DNA from: Lachnospiraceae bacterium
GTDB lineage: Bacteria > Bacillota > Clostridia > Lachnospirales > Lachnospiraceae
Assembly: GCA_018384375.1 (NCBI GenBank)
Contig: JAHAYJ010000074.1
Span: 1 to 64,000, forward strand
Length of the DNA stretch: 64,000 nucleotides
Direction of reading: 5' to 3'
Below, piece by piece: positions 43,850 through 53,116 of this stretch. The position numbers and the translations under genes were made by a program. Numbering within the stretch: the first letter of the stretch is position 1; each line of letters starts with the position of its first letter. The notes beneath the pieces are model-generated. The model was not told the origin of the DNA, did no database searches, and saw nothing but the letters and a program-made list of their open reading frames with translations.

Positions 43850-45238
43850 TTAGAATGCAAGCTTCTCTGCGAAATAAGCATCAAGATCCGCAATTGCTAC
43901 TCTCTCCTGCTCCATGGAATCCCGGAATCTCACAGTTACACATCCGTCGGTCTCGGAATCAAAGTCATAGGTTACACAGAAAGGTGTGCCGATCTCATCC
44001 TGACGGCGATATCTCTTACCAATGTTGCCTCTGTCATCAAATTCACAGTTATACTTTTTGGAGAGCTGTGTGAAAATTTTCTCTGCCCCCTCATTCAACT
44101 TCTTGGATAAGGGCAGAACACCGATCTTGACCGGTGCAAGTGCCGGATGGAAATGAAGCACGGTACGCACATCGCCTTCCCCGATCTCTTCCTCGTCATA
44201 AGCCGCACAAAGAAAAGCAAGTACCACACGGTCTGCTCCCAGTGAAGGCTCGATGACGTAAGGAACATATCTCCAGTTCTTCTGATCATCAAAATAGGTT
44301 AAGTCCTCACCGGATACATTCTGATGCTGTGTCAGATCATAGTCGGTTCTGTCCGCAATGCCCCAAAGCTCACCCCAACCGAAGGGGAACAGGAATTCAA
44401 TATCGGTTGTTGCTTTCGAATAGAAGGACAATTCTTCCTTATCGTGGTCACGCACGCGCATCTCCTCGTCCTTCATGCCAAGACTCTTTAACCAGTCAAT
44501 GCAGAACTGCTTCCAGTATGCAAACCATTCAAGATCTGTCTCCGGCTCACAGAAAAATTCCAGTTCCATCTGTTCAAACTCTCTGGTACGGAAGGTAAAA
44601 TTCCCGGGTGTAATTTCATTACGGAAGGATTTACCAATCTGTCCGATACCGAAAGGAATCTTCTTGCGGGAAGTTCTCTGTACATTCTTAAAATTCACAA
44701 AGATACCCTGTGCTGTTTCAGGTCTTAAATATACCGTGTTCTTCGCATCTTCCGTTACCCCCTGGAAGGTCTTGAACATCAGGTTAAACTGGCGAATATC
44801 CGTAAAATTGTGTTTTCCACAGGAAGGACAGGGAATTTTATGTTCTTCGATGAAATTTTTCATCTTCTCCTGACTCCAGCCGTCTACAGAACCATCCAAT
44901 TCAATTTTATTTTCTGCTGCGAAATCCTCAATGATCTTGTCTGCACGAAAACGCTCATGGCATTCCTTACAATCCATCAGAGGATCAGAAAAGCTTCCAA
45001 GATGCCCGGATGCCACCCATGTCTGCGGATTCATGAGAATCGCACAGTCAACGCCGACATTATAGGGATTTTCCGTGATGAACTTCTGCCACCATGCCTT
45101 TTTGACATTATTCTTCAGTTCCACGCCCAGATTACCATAATCCCAGGTGTTGGCAAGGCCTCCGTAAATTTCAGATCCGGGATATACAAATCCTCTTGCC
45201 TTTGCCAAAGCAACAATTTTCTCCATCGTCTTTTCCAT
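43850..45238 (-). CDS. glyS: Glycine-tRNA ligase (dimeric class II type)
   Basis: Charges tRNA-Gly as a homodimer. The 462-residue product starts [20 protein letters not shown] and carries [49 protein letters not shown] and [10 protein letters not shown]. The start at 45238 is chosen because AAAGG is then about 10 bases away. Upstream is a lipoprotein gene with a 40-base gap, so no T-box fits. It is probably cotranscribed with alaS. Confidence 0.95.
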   Translation of the reverse strand: MEKTMEKIVALAKARGFVYPGSEIYGGLANTWDYGNLGVELKNNVKKAWWQKFITENPYNVGVDCAILMNPQTWVASGHLGSFSDPLMDCKECHERFRADKIIEDFAAENKIELDGSVDGWSQEKMKNFIEEHKIPCPSCGKHNFTDIRQFNLMFKTFQGVTEDAKNTVYLRPETAQGIFVNFKNVQRTSRKKIPFGIGQIGKSFRNEITPGNFTFRTREFEQMELEFFCEPETDLEWFAYWKQFCIDWLKSLGMKDEEMRVRDHDKEELSFYSKATTDIEFLFPFGWGELWGIADRTDYDLTQHQNVSGEDLTYFDDQKNWRYVPYVIEPSLGADRVVLAFLCAAYDEEEIGEGDVRTVLHFHPALAPVKIGVLPLSKKLNEGAEKIFTQLSKKYNCEFDDRGNIGKRYRRQDEIGTPFCVTYDFDSETDGCVTVRFRDSMEQERVAIADLDAYFAEKLAF

Positions 45239-45278
45239 AACACACATACCTTTCGTTCATTATATTTAATAAATTACT

Positions 45279-45929
45279 TTACTTATACAAAATATACGCC
45301 AGACCTTCCGCATCTTCCGTTCGATTCACTTTTTTACAATTATCGGATACCGTCACATTTTCACTGATAAACTGCGCTTTTCCGTTGAGAATCACTGTTG
45401 CATCAAGAGTGATCGTTTCTCCCTGAATCTCCTTTTTACTGACATCCATAATCAGCAGTCTGTAATCCTCCATCGAAAGGATATCCGCCTGCCCTATGGT
45501 TTCAAGGGAATCCTTGACACTGCTTAAAACCACATTCAGATCAAAACCCGCATCCTTTGCCTCCCCGGGTGTGCCGTTAAAAAATACGATATGATTAAAT
45601 TCGGCAAAATCCAGCGCCTTCTGATAGGTCATCTCTACCGTGGCAATCTGATTTTCCACTTCAACCTTCTCAACCGTAACACAGCCGCTGCCCGCTTCCC
45701 GGTTATAGTCGGCTGCTTCCCGCAGGATCATCTGTTGCAATTCATCCTTATCATAATAGCTCTGTGCAAAGCTTTCTTCTATATGGGAACGTACAATTCC
45801 GTCCTTTTCTATGGAAATCGTGGTCGTTTCTCCCTCGCTGCCAAAGCCGCAGGAAGCCAGCGCCAGCATTCCCGTTATCATCAGTATCATATACATCCAT
45901 CCGGGTGTCCGATTCAAAATGTTCTTCAT
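45279..45929 (-). CDS. Lipoprotein of unknown function
   Basis: A 216-residue lipoprotein with a signal ending LALASCGFG (lipobox Cys about 27). The mature part has alternating beta/alpha character (VTVEKVEVENQIATVEMTYQ, then ITLDATVILNGKAQFISENV) and is conserved-looking, but I cannot name its family. It lies between recO and glyS in an otherwise translation- and repair-related run. Confidence 0.75.
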   Translation of the reverse strand: MKNILNRTPGWMYMILMITGMLALASCGFGSEGETTTISIEKDGIVRSHIEESFAQSYYDKDELQQMILREAADYNREAGSGCVTVEKVEVENQIATVEMTYQKALDFAEFNHIVFFNGTPGEAKDAGFDLNVVLSSVKDSLETIGQADILSMEDYRLLIMDVSKKEIQGETITLDATVILNGKAQFISENVTVSDNCKKVNRTEDAEGLAYILYK

Positions 45930-46007
45930 GCCATTTCCCTGTACAAACAGTTTCCCTTTTCGCGATTTACCAATCCATTATATATGAGTTACCCCTGTTT
46001 TTCAACA

Positions 46008-46667
46008 TCAATTTGATTTCATCTGTGACAGAATTTCAAGACTTTTAAATTTTCTGTCAACAAAACGTTTTCTGTAATAATCCGCAATCATTTTAAGCTC
46101 TGAAAGCACTTCCGGCTTTACGGTAAAGGTATAGAGCTTTTCCACACCGGTATTTACGATATAGGACATTGCATACACAGTGGAATCCAAATAGCTTTTA
46201 CCATTCTCCGGAAGTCCCGGGTATTCACCGTTTTGCGCCAGTGCTTTGATTTCAAATATGTACCTCACCAGTTCATTAGACAGACTTTCATGCTGCAATG
46301 CACGCAGGGATTGATACAGTAGTCCCAGCATCTTTGTTTCATCACTGTTTTCTCTTGTATAGTAATCCATAACCTCCAAAAAATACATCCCGTAGCATGC
46401 CAGTTCAAAATCATCGCGAAGACCTTCAAAATAATTGCTGATCACTGCCTCAGCTATGCTGTATGCGGTTCTTCCTTCATAAATGCGAAATTGTCCAAAG
46501 CAAAAGGGATTGGTGGAAGCTAACAGCCTGCTGCCCTGCTTTCTGGCACCTCTGGCAAAGGCTGCTATCTTTCCCCTCTCCCTTGTAAGTATGACTACCC
46601 GCCTGTCATATTCCCCGACCGGCTCTGCTTTCAATATGATCCCTGTAACACTGACCTGTTCCTGCAT
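46008..46667 (-). CDS. recO: DNA repair protein RecO
   Basis: Loads RecA on SSB-coated DNA in RecFOR repair. The 219-residue product has the OB fold at the N-terminus (VTGIILKAEPVGEYDRRVVILTRE, GKIAAFARGARK) and the helical C-terminal domain. I start it at ATG 46667, behind GGGAGCAGGACC, rather than 46742, where the additional residues have no family likeness. This start lies inside the 3' end of yqzL. The zinc cysteines found in some RecO proteins are absent. Confidence 0.9.
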   Translation of the reverse strand: MQEQVSVTGIILKAEPVGEYDRRVVILTRERGKIAAFARGARKQGSRLLASTNPFCFGQFRIYEGRTAYSIAEAVISNYFEGLRDDFELACYGMYFLEVMDYYTRENSDETKMLGLLYQSLRALQHESLSNELVRYIFEIKALAQNGEYPGLPENGKSYLDSTVYAMSYIVNTGVEKLYTFTVKPEVLSELKMIADYYRKRFVDRKFKSLEILSQMKSN

Positions 46668-46788
46668 AAGGTCCTGCTCCCTCATCCTTATCCTGCCTGC
46701 CGGTTTCCGTTCTTTCTTCCCTGTAGGCCAGATAGTCCTCAATCTTCCCTGTGTTTAAGAATTGTTCCCAGTAATTTATCGTCCTCAT
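46606..46788 (-). CDS. yqzL: YqzL-family small protein
   Basis: A 60-residue product with INYWEQFLNTGKIEDYLAYR, resembling B. subtilis YqzL (W..F..TGSIDTYL), and found in the same place, between era and recO. The ribosome site AGGGGG is 6 bases upstream of ATG. The last 20 or so codons overlap recO in another frame. Function is unknown. Its ribosome site is part of a strong inverted repeat. Confidence 0.7.
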   Translation of the reverse strand: MRTINYWEQFLNTGKIEDYLAYREERTETGRQDKDEGAGPYAGTGQCYRDHIESRAGRGI

Positions 46789-46796
46789 CTTGTGCC

Positions 46797-46825
46797 CCCT
46801 ATTATCAAAAAGTATGATATTAGGG
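46797..46825 (-). promoter_or_regulatory. Hairpin enclosing the yqzL ribosome binding site
   Basis: On the minus strand CCCTAATATCA and TGATAATAGGG pair at 10 of 11 positions around a 7-base loop. The right arm contains three bases of the AGGGGG ribosome site, so the folded RNA would hide it. Confidence 0.5.
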
Positions 46826-46844
46826 TTTACGTTTTTGGTCCTAA

Positions 46845-47750
46845 CTATTCGTTCTCTCCGGAATCATATCCAAAATTTTTAAGAAGGAATTCACTGTCTC
46901 GCCAATCCTTTTTCACCTTTACCCAAAGCTGTAGATTCACCTTGCTCTCCAGTAGATCCTCCACATCTTTTCTGGCATTCATGCCAATTTTTTTCAGCAT
47001 AGCGCCCTGCTTTCCGATAATGATTCCCTTGTGGGATTCCCTTTCACAGATAATTGTGGCATCAATGTCCACGATCTGTCCCCGCCACTTCATCCGTTCG
47101 ATCGTAACAGCAATCCCATGCGGGATTTCTTCATTCAAGCTCCGCAGCGCCTTTTCCCTGATCAGTTCAGCCACGATCTGGCGCTGGGGCTGATCCGTCA
47201 CCGTATCCTCATCGTAAAAAGCCGGTCCATAGGGCAGATATTTCATGATGCAGCGGATGAGTTCGTCCGTATTGTCATTCTTAAGTGCCGATACCGGAAC
47301 AATCTCGGCAAAATCCATTTCCTTCCGGTAAACATCAATGAACCCAAACAGTTCCTCCTTCTTTACGGTATCAATTTTGTTGATCACCAGGATCACCGGT
47401 GTATTGATCTTCCGAAGCTGGCTCAGGATCTGCTGTTCACCAGCACCGATATAGTCGGTAGGCTCCACCAGAAAAAGCACCACATCCACTTCCTTCAGAC
47501 TCCGCTGGGCAACATTCACCATATAATCTCCCAAGCGGTTCTTCGCCTTGTGAATTCCGGGTGTGTCAACAAATACAATCTGTCCCTCCTCGGAGGTATA
47601 AACCGTCTGGATGCGGTTTCTTGTTGTCTGTGGTTTCTTTGAAGTGATTGCGATTTTCTGTCCGATCAAATGATTCATCAAAGTGGACTTTCCCACATTG
47701 GGCCTGCCGATCAATGCTGCAAATCCGGACTTAAACTGTTCCTTTTTCAT
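46845..47750 (-). CDS. era: GTPase Era
   Basis: A GTPase that helps 16S rRNA maturation and 30S assembly. The 301-residue product shows GRPNVGKSTLMNHL (G1), IVFVDTPGIHKAK (G3), VINKIDTV (G4) and a C-terminal KH domain with ESHKGIIIGKQGAMLKKIG. It leads the era-yqzL-recO run. Confidence 0.97.
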   Translation of the reverse strand: MKKEQFKSGFAALIGRPNVGKSTLMNHLIGQKIAITSKKPQTTRNRIQTVYTSEEGQIVFVDTPGIHKAKNRLGDYMVNVAQRSLKEVDVVLFLVEPTDYIGAGEQQILSQLRKINTPVILVINKIDTVKKEELFGFIDVYRKEMDFAEIVPVSALKNDNTDELIRCIMKYLPYGPAFYDEDTVTDQPQRQIVAELIREKALRSLNEEIPHGIAVTIERMKWRGQIVDIDATIICERESHKGIIIGKQGAMLKKIGMNARKDVEDLLESKVNLQLWVKVKKDWRDSEFLLKNFGYDSGENE

Positions 47751-47777
47751 TCCTGATTTCTTTTCCTTATGCTTCCT

Positions 47778-48845
47778 CTATTTTTGCTCATCCTGCCTGG
47801 ATTCCTGTTTTTCCCGTTTCTTTTCTGCTTTTTCCTGTTTCTTTTCTGCTTTTTTCTGTTGCTTTTCCAGTCTCTTCTGTTTTCTTTTTTCCCTGCCCCT
47901 GACAAATGCCCGAATGGCCAGAATCACTGCTGCCAGGATCAATCCCCAAAGAATAAGGTACGGAAGATTAATGATAAAGCCGATCACAAAATCTGCAAGC
48001 CCGTTACCTACCCCGCACAGGCTGTTAACAAAGCCGGTGGAAATCTTTTCCCAGGTACTTTGTTCCTCTACCGGTGTCAGTTTTTCAACCTCATCGATAT
48101 ACAGATATACTGTGCTGTAGGAAACCTGATTATCCATCGTCCGCAGCTGGGATTCCATGCTTTCCAGCTGATAGCGGACCTCTGACAGACGGCTCTCGAT
48201 GGTAATAATATCCTCTACCGTCTCTGCCTGCTCCATGAGCTCCAAAAGCCGATCCTGTTCGGTAACCAGCGCTTCCTTGTGACTCTCCATATCCACATAC
48301 TGCAATGTCACATCTGTAACATTTTCATTACGGCTGATCACATTGGATACTTCCGCAATGGAAGATAAAAAGGCACTCAGATTTTCTGCCGGAATACGGA
48401 TCGTCAGACTGGCATTTCTCGTACCTCTTCCGTAATAGCTGCTGCCATTATAGGTATAGCTTTGTTCTATGTAGCCGGAAAGACGCTCCGTCTTTTCCTC
48501 CACCGTCAAAAGCAGTTCATCAAAGGTTTCCGTTTCAACCTCCAGATTCACATTCCGGATCAACTTCCGTCCGATGTCCTGAACCTCCGGTGTCTGTGCG
48601 GTACTGCCGCTCTCTTCCACAGCAGCCTCTTCTGCTTCTGTCTGTGTTGTTTCCGACTTGTAACCATTGTAGCTGTAAATATCATCGGAAAGATAGCCGT
48701 TTCCTCCATCATAAGCTGATGCGGCTGTCTCCATTGCCCCTGATGCAGTATCATAGGACTTACTGCTTCCTCCGCAGCCTGTCAGCAGAAGTCCTGACAC
48801 GATCATCAAGGATAATACTTTAAGGCTCACTTTTCTTTTTTTCAT
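47778..48845 (-). CDS. DUF4349 lipoprotein
   Basis: A 355-residue lipoprotein (LLLTGCGGSS, lipobox Cys about 23). The DUF4349 domain (about 100-300) includes RNVNLEVETETFDELL, LTIRIPAENLSAFL and a coiled coil around EDIITIESRLSEVRYQLES, and a membrane helix (about 295-320) is followed by a very charged Lys/Glu/Gln tail that would be cytoplasmic. Function is unknown. ATG at 48845 follows GGGAGGAATTG. Confidence 0.85.
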   Translation of the reverse strand: MKKRKVSLKVLSLMIVSGLLLTGCGGSSKSYDTASGAMETAASAYDGGNGYLSDDIYSYNGYKSETTQTEAEEAAVEESGSTAQTPEVQDIGRKLIRNVNLEVETETFDELLLTVEEKTERLSGYIEQSYTYNGSSYYGRGTRNASLTIRIPAENLSAFLSSIAEVSNVISRNENVTDVTLQYVDMESHKEALVTEQDRLLELMEQAETVEDIITIESRLSEVRYQLESMESQLRTMDNQVSYSTVYLYIDEVEKLTPVEEQSTWEKISTGFVNSLCGVGNGLADFVIGFIINLPYLILWGLILAAVILAIRAFVRGREKRKQKRLEKQQKKAEKKQEKAEKKREKQESRQDEQK

Positions 48846-48928
48846 AATACAATTCCTCCCTATAAACTTTGAAGTTTTCACTATAAGTTATAGAAGATAC
48901 GTTTCCCCTAATTCGAATTTATGGATTT

Positions 48929-51853
48929 TTAAAAAAGCTGATCAATATTTTGAAAAAGCTGCTGATTTTCTTTAATTTTCTCTCCGTTTCCGACAACGCA
49001 CAGACAATTCTCCTCCATAAATGCCTGTACATAACGGTAGAGTCCGTTCAGTTCCTCCCCTGTAGTTGCAAGGAGTTCCTCTCTTTCCTTCTGTACCCGT
49101 TCCATGGAAAGCCCTGTCAGATAACCGCCGAGAGAATAGCTGCCTCTTGTTGCCGGTGTCATAGGTGTATCCAGTTCGCTGATTGCACCGATAATAAACT
49201 GTGTCACAGTGCGTTCATCCAGCTTTGCATTTTTAATATAGTCTGCTGCCTTCTCATAGACCTCAATCGTTTTAGTCAGATTCGGATCCCGATAGGATAC
49301 AAAATATCCGTCACCGTTCTTGTAAAAGCTGCACATACAGCCATATGCACCGCCCTTGACCCTCACCTGATTCCAAAGATAATCATATCCCATCATCACC
49401 TTGAGTACCTTCAAAGACCCGGTATAGGGCAGCCCCTTCTCAATGAAATTACCGGCACGACAGACAAACTGTACCTGTCCCGCTGTCATGAAGCCTTCAT
49501 TTCTTTTTGTAAGGACAGGGGTATAGCCTGTTTCTTCTATCGGCTCTGTAATCAGTGCTGACTTAAATTCTCTGACAGCCTCATCAAGTCCTTCCCAGCT
49601 TTCCTTCGATGCCGTATAATCCACAAGCAAATTTTCCGGTCGGAAAATGCATACAGTCAGTTCCTTCAGGTTTGAAATCAGCTCCTCCTTTTTTGCCTCA
49701 AAATTCTTATCCAGTTCCTCCAACAGACGATACTGCGGAATTCCGCTGATCTCCTCGGATACTGCTGCTGTAGGCGAAAAATAGGAAAGTGCACGAAGTG
49801 CCGCCGTGGAATGCCCTGCACTTGTCATCGCTGCCTGAAGCCTTGATTTTGCTTCTGCGATCACCTCATGAAGTCGCTTGCCGTCATCAAATCTGGAGGT
49901 AAGAATAATCTCCTTCATCAATTCCAGTGCCTTATCTCTCTTTTCATATAATGCTCTGGAACGGATTTCCAGCATCACACGGTATTTCCTCATCTCATTG
50001 GCATTGGTATAGGTATTCACCACTGCCTTGATCCCGCCGGTATGAATATTGACTTCATTCGGCAGTTCCCCGTAGCTGAAATGCTCCGTATCCACCATCA
50101 TAAGCACTGTCTTCAAAATTCCCAGATAAGGAAACAGTCTCTCCGGTACCTGTTTCAAATCAAAAAGCAAATTTAAGTAACCGATTCCATTTGTGAAAAT
50201 ATCATGAAACACAAAGGTTGTTCCATCTATCTGCCTCACTTCATTCACATAGGCTGTTGCTTCCTTTTTCATATCCTCTCTGGTGAGCAGCGGAATGGTC
50301 TTAAGTGCCTCCTCGGAGCTTTCCTCCTCCTGATACGCCCGAAGGGCTCTGGTCTGATCCACGATCTCCTGCTTTTCAGCCTGACTTAAGGTTTCCTTGT
50401 AGCTCTGAAGCCTTTTCTGAAGCTGCTGATCCTTCTTTGTGGTAAGTCCGGGAACCGGCTTTACCACCAGAATTGTTTTATGCGTATTTTTCAGGAAATA
50501 TTTTTCGATCAGTCCTTCAAAATAATCTGTGCCGATAGCTTCTCTCAACTCCCGGAAGGTCTCATTGGCCTCAATGTGCAGGAATGGTTTCGTCTCGTCA
50601 TAAAGCCAGCTTTCCATTGCCTGCAGTCCCAGAATCAATCCCTTGGGATAGGAACCGAAATCTGCTTCTCTGTACTTAAACTCATAATAGTTGATTGCAG
50701 CAGCCAATGCTTTTTGATTTAGTCCATCCGTCACAAGCTTTGTCAGCACCTCTTCAATGGTTTCCACGAAGGCTTCCTTCTGTGCTTCCTCTGCGTTCTT
50801 TGCGATCACAGAAAAATATGGCTGATAAATACCGTTTTCCATACTGCTGTAAACATCCTTACCGATTCCACGATCAAGCAATGCCTGCTTTACCGGAGCT
50901 CCGGGTACCTGACAGAGAACATAGTCCAGGATGTCCATTGCCACATAAAGCTTTCTGTCAAGACTGGTTCCCATGGAAACATTATAGGTCAGGTAGGTAT
51001 TTTCAAAAACCGGCTCATCCTCCATCACGGAATATTCTCTGATAAGCTCGTTTGTCTTTTCGAAAGGTTTTTGCAGTCCAATTTCAGAATCTACCTTCCG
51101 TTCCTCGTATCCGGAAAGATATTCTTCATCTATAAAAGTAAGATATTCTACGGCATCCAGATTCCCATAAAGATAAATGTAGCTGTTAGAAGGGTGATAA
51201 AACTTTCTGTGGAAGGCAAGGAATTCCTCATAGCTAAGCTCCGGAATCACCTCCGGATCACCCCCGGATTCAAGCCCATAGGTGGTATCCGGATAAAGCG
51301 AATTCATAATTTCCCGTTCCACCACATCATCCGGAGAAGAAAAAGCTCCCTTCATTTCGTTATAGACAACACCATTGATGGTCAGCTCGTCCTCCGTATT
51401 CTCCATCTCATAGTGCCATCCCTCCTGCTTGAAGATCTTATCCTCCTTGTAGATATTGGGATAGAACACCGCATCCAGATAAACATGAACCAGGTTCCTA
51501 AAGTCCTTATCATTGCAGCTCGCAACCGGATAGACTGTTTTATCCGGATAGGTCATGGCATTCAAAAAAGTATTTAAGGATCCCTTTGCCAATTCGATAA
51601 ACGGATCCTTTACCGGGAAATGCTTAGAGCCACAGAGAACGGAATGCTCCAGAATATGGGCAACTCCAGTGCTGTCCTTGGGTGGTGTGCGAAACCCGAT
51701 ATAAAACACTTTATTTTCGTCATCATTTAGTAAAAGGGTAATGTTTGCCCCCGTTTTTTTATGCTTTAAAATGTACCCCTCTGAATTCAGATCAGTAATC
51801 CTTCTTCTCTCTATTACAGTGAATGCGCTTAAATCCTCTATCTGCTTTTTCAT
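48929..51853 (-). CDS. M16C zinc peptidase (PreP/insulinase family)
   Basis: A 974-residue clamshell metallopeptidase with the inverted zinc motif HILEH at 66-70 (AHILEHSVLCGSKHFPVKDPF), a downstream Glu ligand in the VYNEMKGAF region, and GGAYGCMC in the C-terminal half. Homologues degrade small unfolded peptides. No signal peptide, so cytoplasmic. It is the last gene of an operon that also encodes an unknown protein, a sigma-like factor and a rhomboid-like protein. Confidence 0.93.
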   Translation of the reverse strand: MKKQIEDLSAFTVIERRRITDLNSEGYILKHKKTGANITLLLNDDENKVFYIGFRTPPKDSTGVAHILEHSVLCGSKHFPVKDPFIELAKGSLNTFLNAMTYPDKTVYPVASCNDKDFRNLVHVYLDAVFYPNIYKEDKIFKQEGWHYEMENTEDELTINGVVYNEMKGAFSSPDDVVEREIMNSLYPDTTYGLESGGDPEVIPELSYEEFLAFHRKFYHPSNSYIYLYGNLDAVEYLTFIDEEYLSGYEERKVDSEIGLQKPFEKTNELIREYSVMEDEPVFENTYLTYNVSMGTSLDRKLYVAMDILDYVLCQVPGAPVKQALLDRGIGKDVYSSMENGIYQPYFSVIAKNAEEAQKEAFVETIEEVLTKLVTDGLNQKALAAAINYYEFKYREADFGSYPKGLILGLQAMESWLYDETKPFLHIEANETFRELREAIGTDYFEGLIEKYFLKNTHKTILVVKPVPGLTTKKDQQLQKRLQSYKETLSQAEKQEIVDQTRALRAYQEEESSEEALKTIPLLTREDMKKEATAYVNEVRQIDGTTFVFHDIFTNGIGYLNLLFDLKQVPERLFPYLGILKTVLMMVDTEHFSYGELPNEVNIHTGGIKAVVNTYTNANEMRKYRVMLEIRSRALYEKRDKALELMKEIILTSRFDDGKRLHEVIAEAKSRLQAAMTSAGHSTAALRALSYFSPTAAVSEEISGIPQYRLLEELDKNFEAKKEELISNLKELTVCIFRPENLLVDYTASKESWEGLDEAVREFKSALITEPIEETGYTPVLTKRNEGFMTAGQVQFVCRAGNFIEKGLPYTGSLKVLKVMMGYDYLWNQVRVKGGAYGCMCSFYKNGDGYFVSYRDPNLTKTIEVYEKAADYIKNAKLDERTVTQFIIGAISELDTPMTPATRGSYSLGGYLTGLSMERVQKEREELLATTGEELNGLYRYVQAFMEENCLCVVGNGEKIKENQQLFQNIDQLF

Positions 51854-51891
51854 ATATGCTCCTGTCCTTTTCCTCTCATTTTCAGCTCTGT

Positions 51892-52326
51892 TTAAACACT
51901 GAAGGTCATCATGCCGAGCTTTGACAGAATGATTTCCGTGATCAAAAGTCCGGAGGCCTTTTTTCTGGTAAGATTCATTTCCGTCAGTTCCTTTAACGTC
52001 AGGATTTTCTCCTGATACTCCATCCGTTTCTTCCCAAACAGGCTCTTTTTCTCCACCTGTACCTGTACCTTCACCCTGACCTTCAGCTGCTTCCAGGTCT
52101 CATATAGGAACGTCCCCGGTTCCAGGTAATAGAATTCGCTTTCCAGCGTTGTCTGCGGCGATGCCTCTTTTAAAATATAATGTGTCAGAATCGCTTTCAG
52201 TTTGAACGGAACCGCTTCCGCCTCAAGAAGCTCCTCATAGGCATATTTTGCTCCCACATAGATGCTTCCGGTGTCCTGCATGACATATTTAAAGTCCTCG
52301 TACTGTGTGACATTTCCCTTTATCAT
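51892..52326 (-). CDS. Conserved-looking protein of unknown function
   Basis: A 144-residue product with no membrane segment, beginning MIKGNVTQYEDFKYVMQDTG. Its middle part is beta-rich with alternating charge (KVRVKVQVQVEKKSLFGKK), and its end contains LTLKELTEMNLTRKKASGLL. I do not recognise a family. It starts 6 bases after the sigma-like gene, so its job is probably linked to that gene. Confidence 0.75.
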   Translation of the reverse strand: MIKGNVTQYEDFKYVMQDTGSIYVGAKYAYEELLEAEAVPFKLKAILTHYILKEASPQTTLESEFYYLEPGTFLYETWKQLKVRVKVQVQVEKKSLFGKKRMEYQEKILTLKELTEMNLTRKKASGLLITEIILSKLGMMTFSV

Positions 52327-52332
52327 TCTGCA

Positions 52333-53073
52333 TTATCCTTCCAGATCCTCAATTGCAAAGCCACTCATCCGCATCGCATCCTCGATAGCCTTTTGGGAAA
52401 TCCCCGTTTCCTGCGCCAGTTCTTCAACAGTCACCTTTCGGTGCAGTTCTTCTGCCAATTCCCTTGCCTTTTCTGCGACCTTATTCACCCGGTCAAGCAC
52501 CTTTTTATCCTTTTCCGCCTCCTGAAGGTTATCTGCTATACACTCCTCCATTGCGTCCATAACCATTTTTATCAGCATTCCTTCCGCTTCCTTTGCGTGT
52601 TCCAGACAGCCGAGCATGGTAACTCCCATGGCAAGTGCTACATTGCCCTCTCCAATCAAATCCTCCAGGAAAACGCCTTGACCGGAATACAGCTTTGATA
52701 TTTCAACCACCTGGGGCAGATAGGCCTGAATCAGCCTTCGCTGGGCATCCACTTCTCCAGCCATGGCGGAAAGTGTCACTGCTTCCTTTTCCCCGTCACT
52801 CAATTTCTCCAGCAACTGCATCTCCTTTTTGTATTCTTCCAGATAGTCAATCTCTTCCTCTGTGAGATACTCTTCCGGTTCAATCGATTCGCCAATCCCA
52901 ATTTTATGTTTTTTCAGGTAATCAAATACCATTTCCAGCTGCTCCTGCGAAAGTGCCAATTCCGCAAAAGCATCTCTTACCTGTTGCTCCTCTATACAGT
53001 TTCCCTGTTCCCTTGCCTGTTTCCTGACCTTCTCCAGTGTCTTTGCAAACAGCAGCTCTCTATTTTCTGCCAT
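52333..53073 (-). CDS. Sigma-70-like protein lacking region 4
   Basis: A 246-residue protein with a region 2-like helix set in AYLPQVVEISKLYSGQGVFLEDLIGEGNVALAMG, close to the core-binding part of sigma-70, and a region 3-like helix-turn-helix VTVEELAQETGISQKAIEDAM near the C-terminus. No region 4 (the -35-reading domain) follows; the chain simply ends at IEDLEG. It may be an anti-sigma-like decoy, a specialised factor, or a sigma relic. ATG at 53073 follows GAGAGGG. Confidence 0.7.
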   Translation of the reverse strand: MAENRELLFAKTLEKVRKQAREQGNCIEEQQVRDAFAELALSQEQLEMVFDYLKKHKIGIGESIEPEEYLTEEEIDYLEEYKKEMQLLEKLSDGEKEAVTLSAMAGEVDAQRRLIQAYLPQVVEISKLYSGQGVFLEDLIGEGNVALAMGVTMLGCLEHAKEAEGMLIKMVMDAMEECIADNLQEAEKDKKVLDRVNKVAEKARELAEELHRKVTVEELAQETGISQKAIEDAMRMSGFAIEDLEG

Positions 53074-53116
53074 ACGCCCTCTCAATCTGCCGCATCAGCG
53101 GCTTTTTATCAATTGC

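Noticed and set aside
45239-45278. T-box leader for glyS
   Set aside because: Only 40 bases separate it from the lipoprotein gene; no specifier hairpin or T-box bulge was seen.
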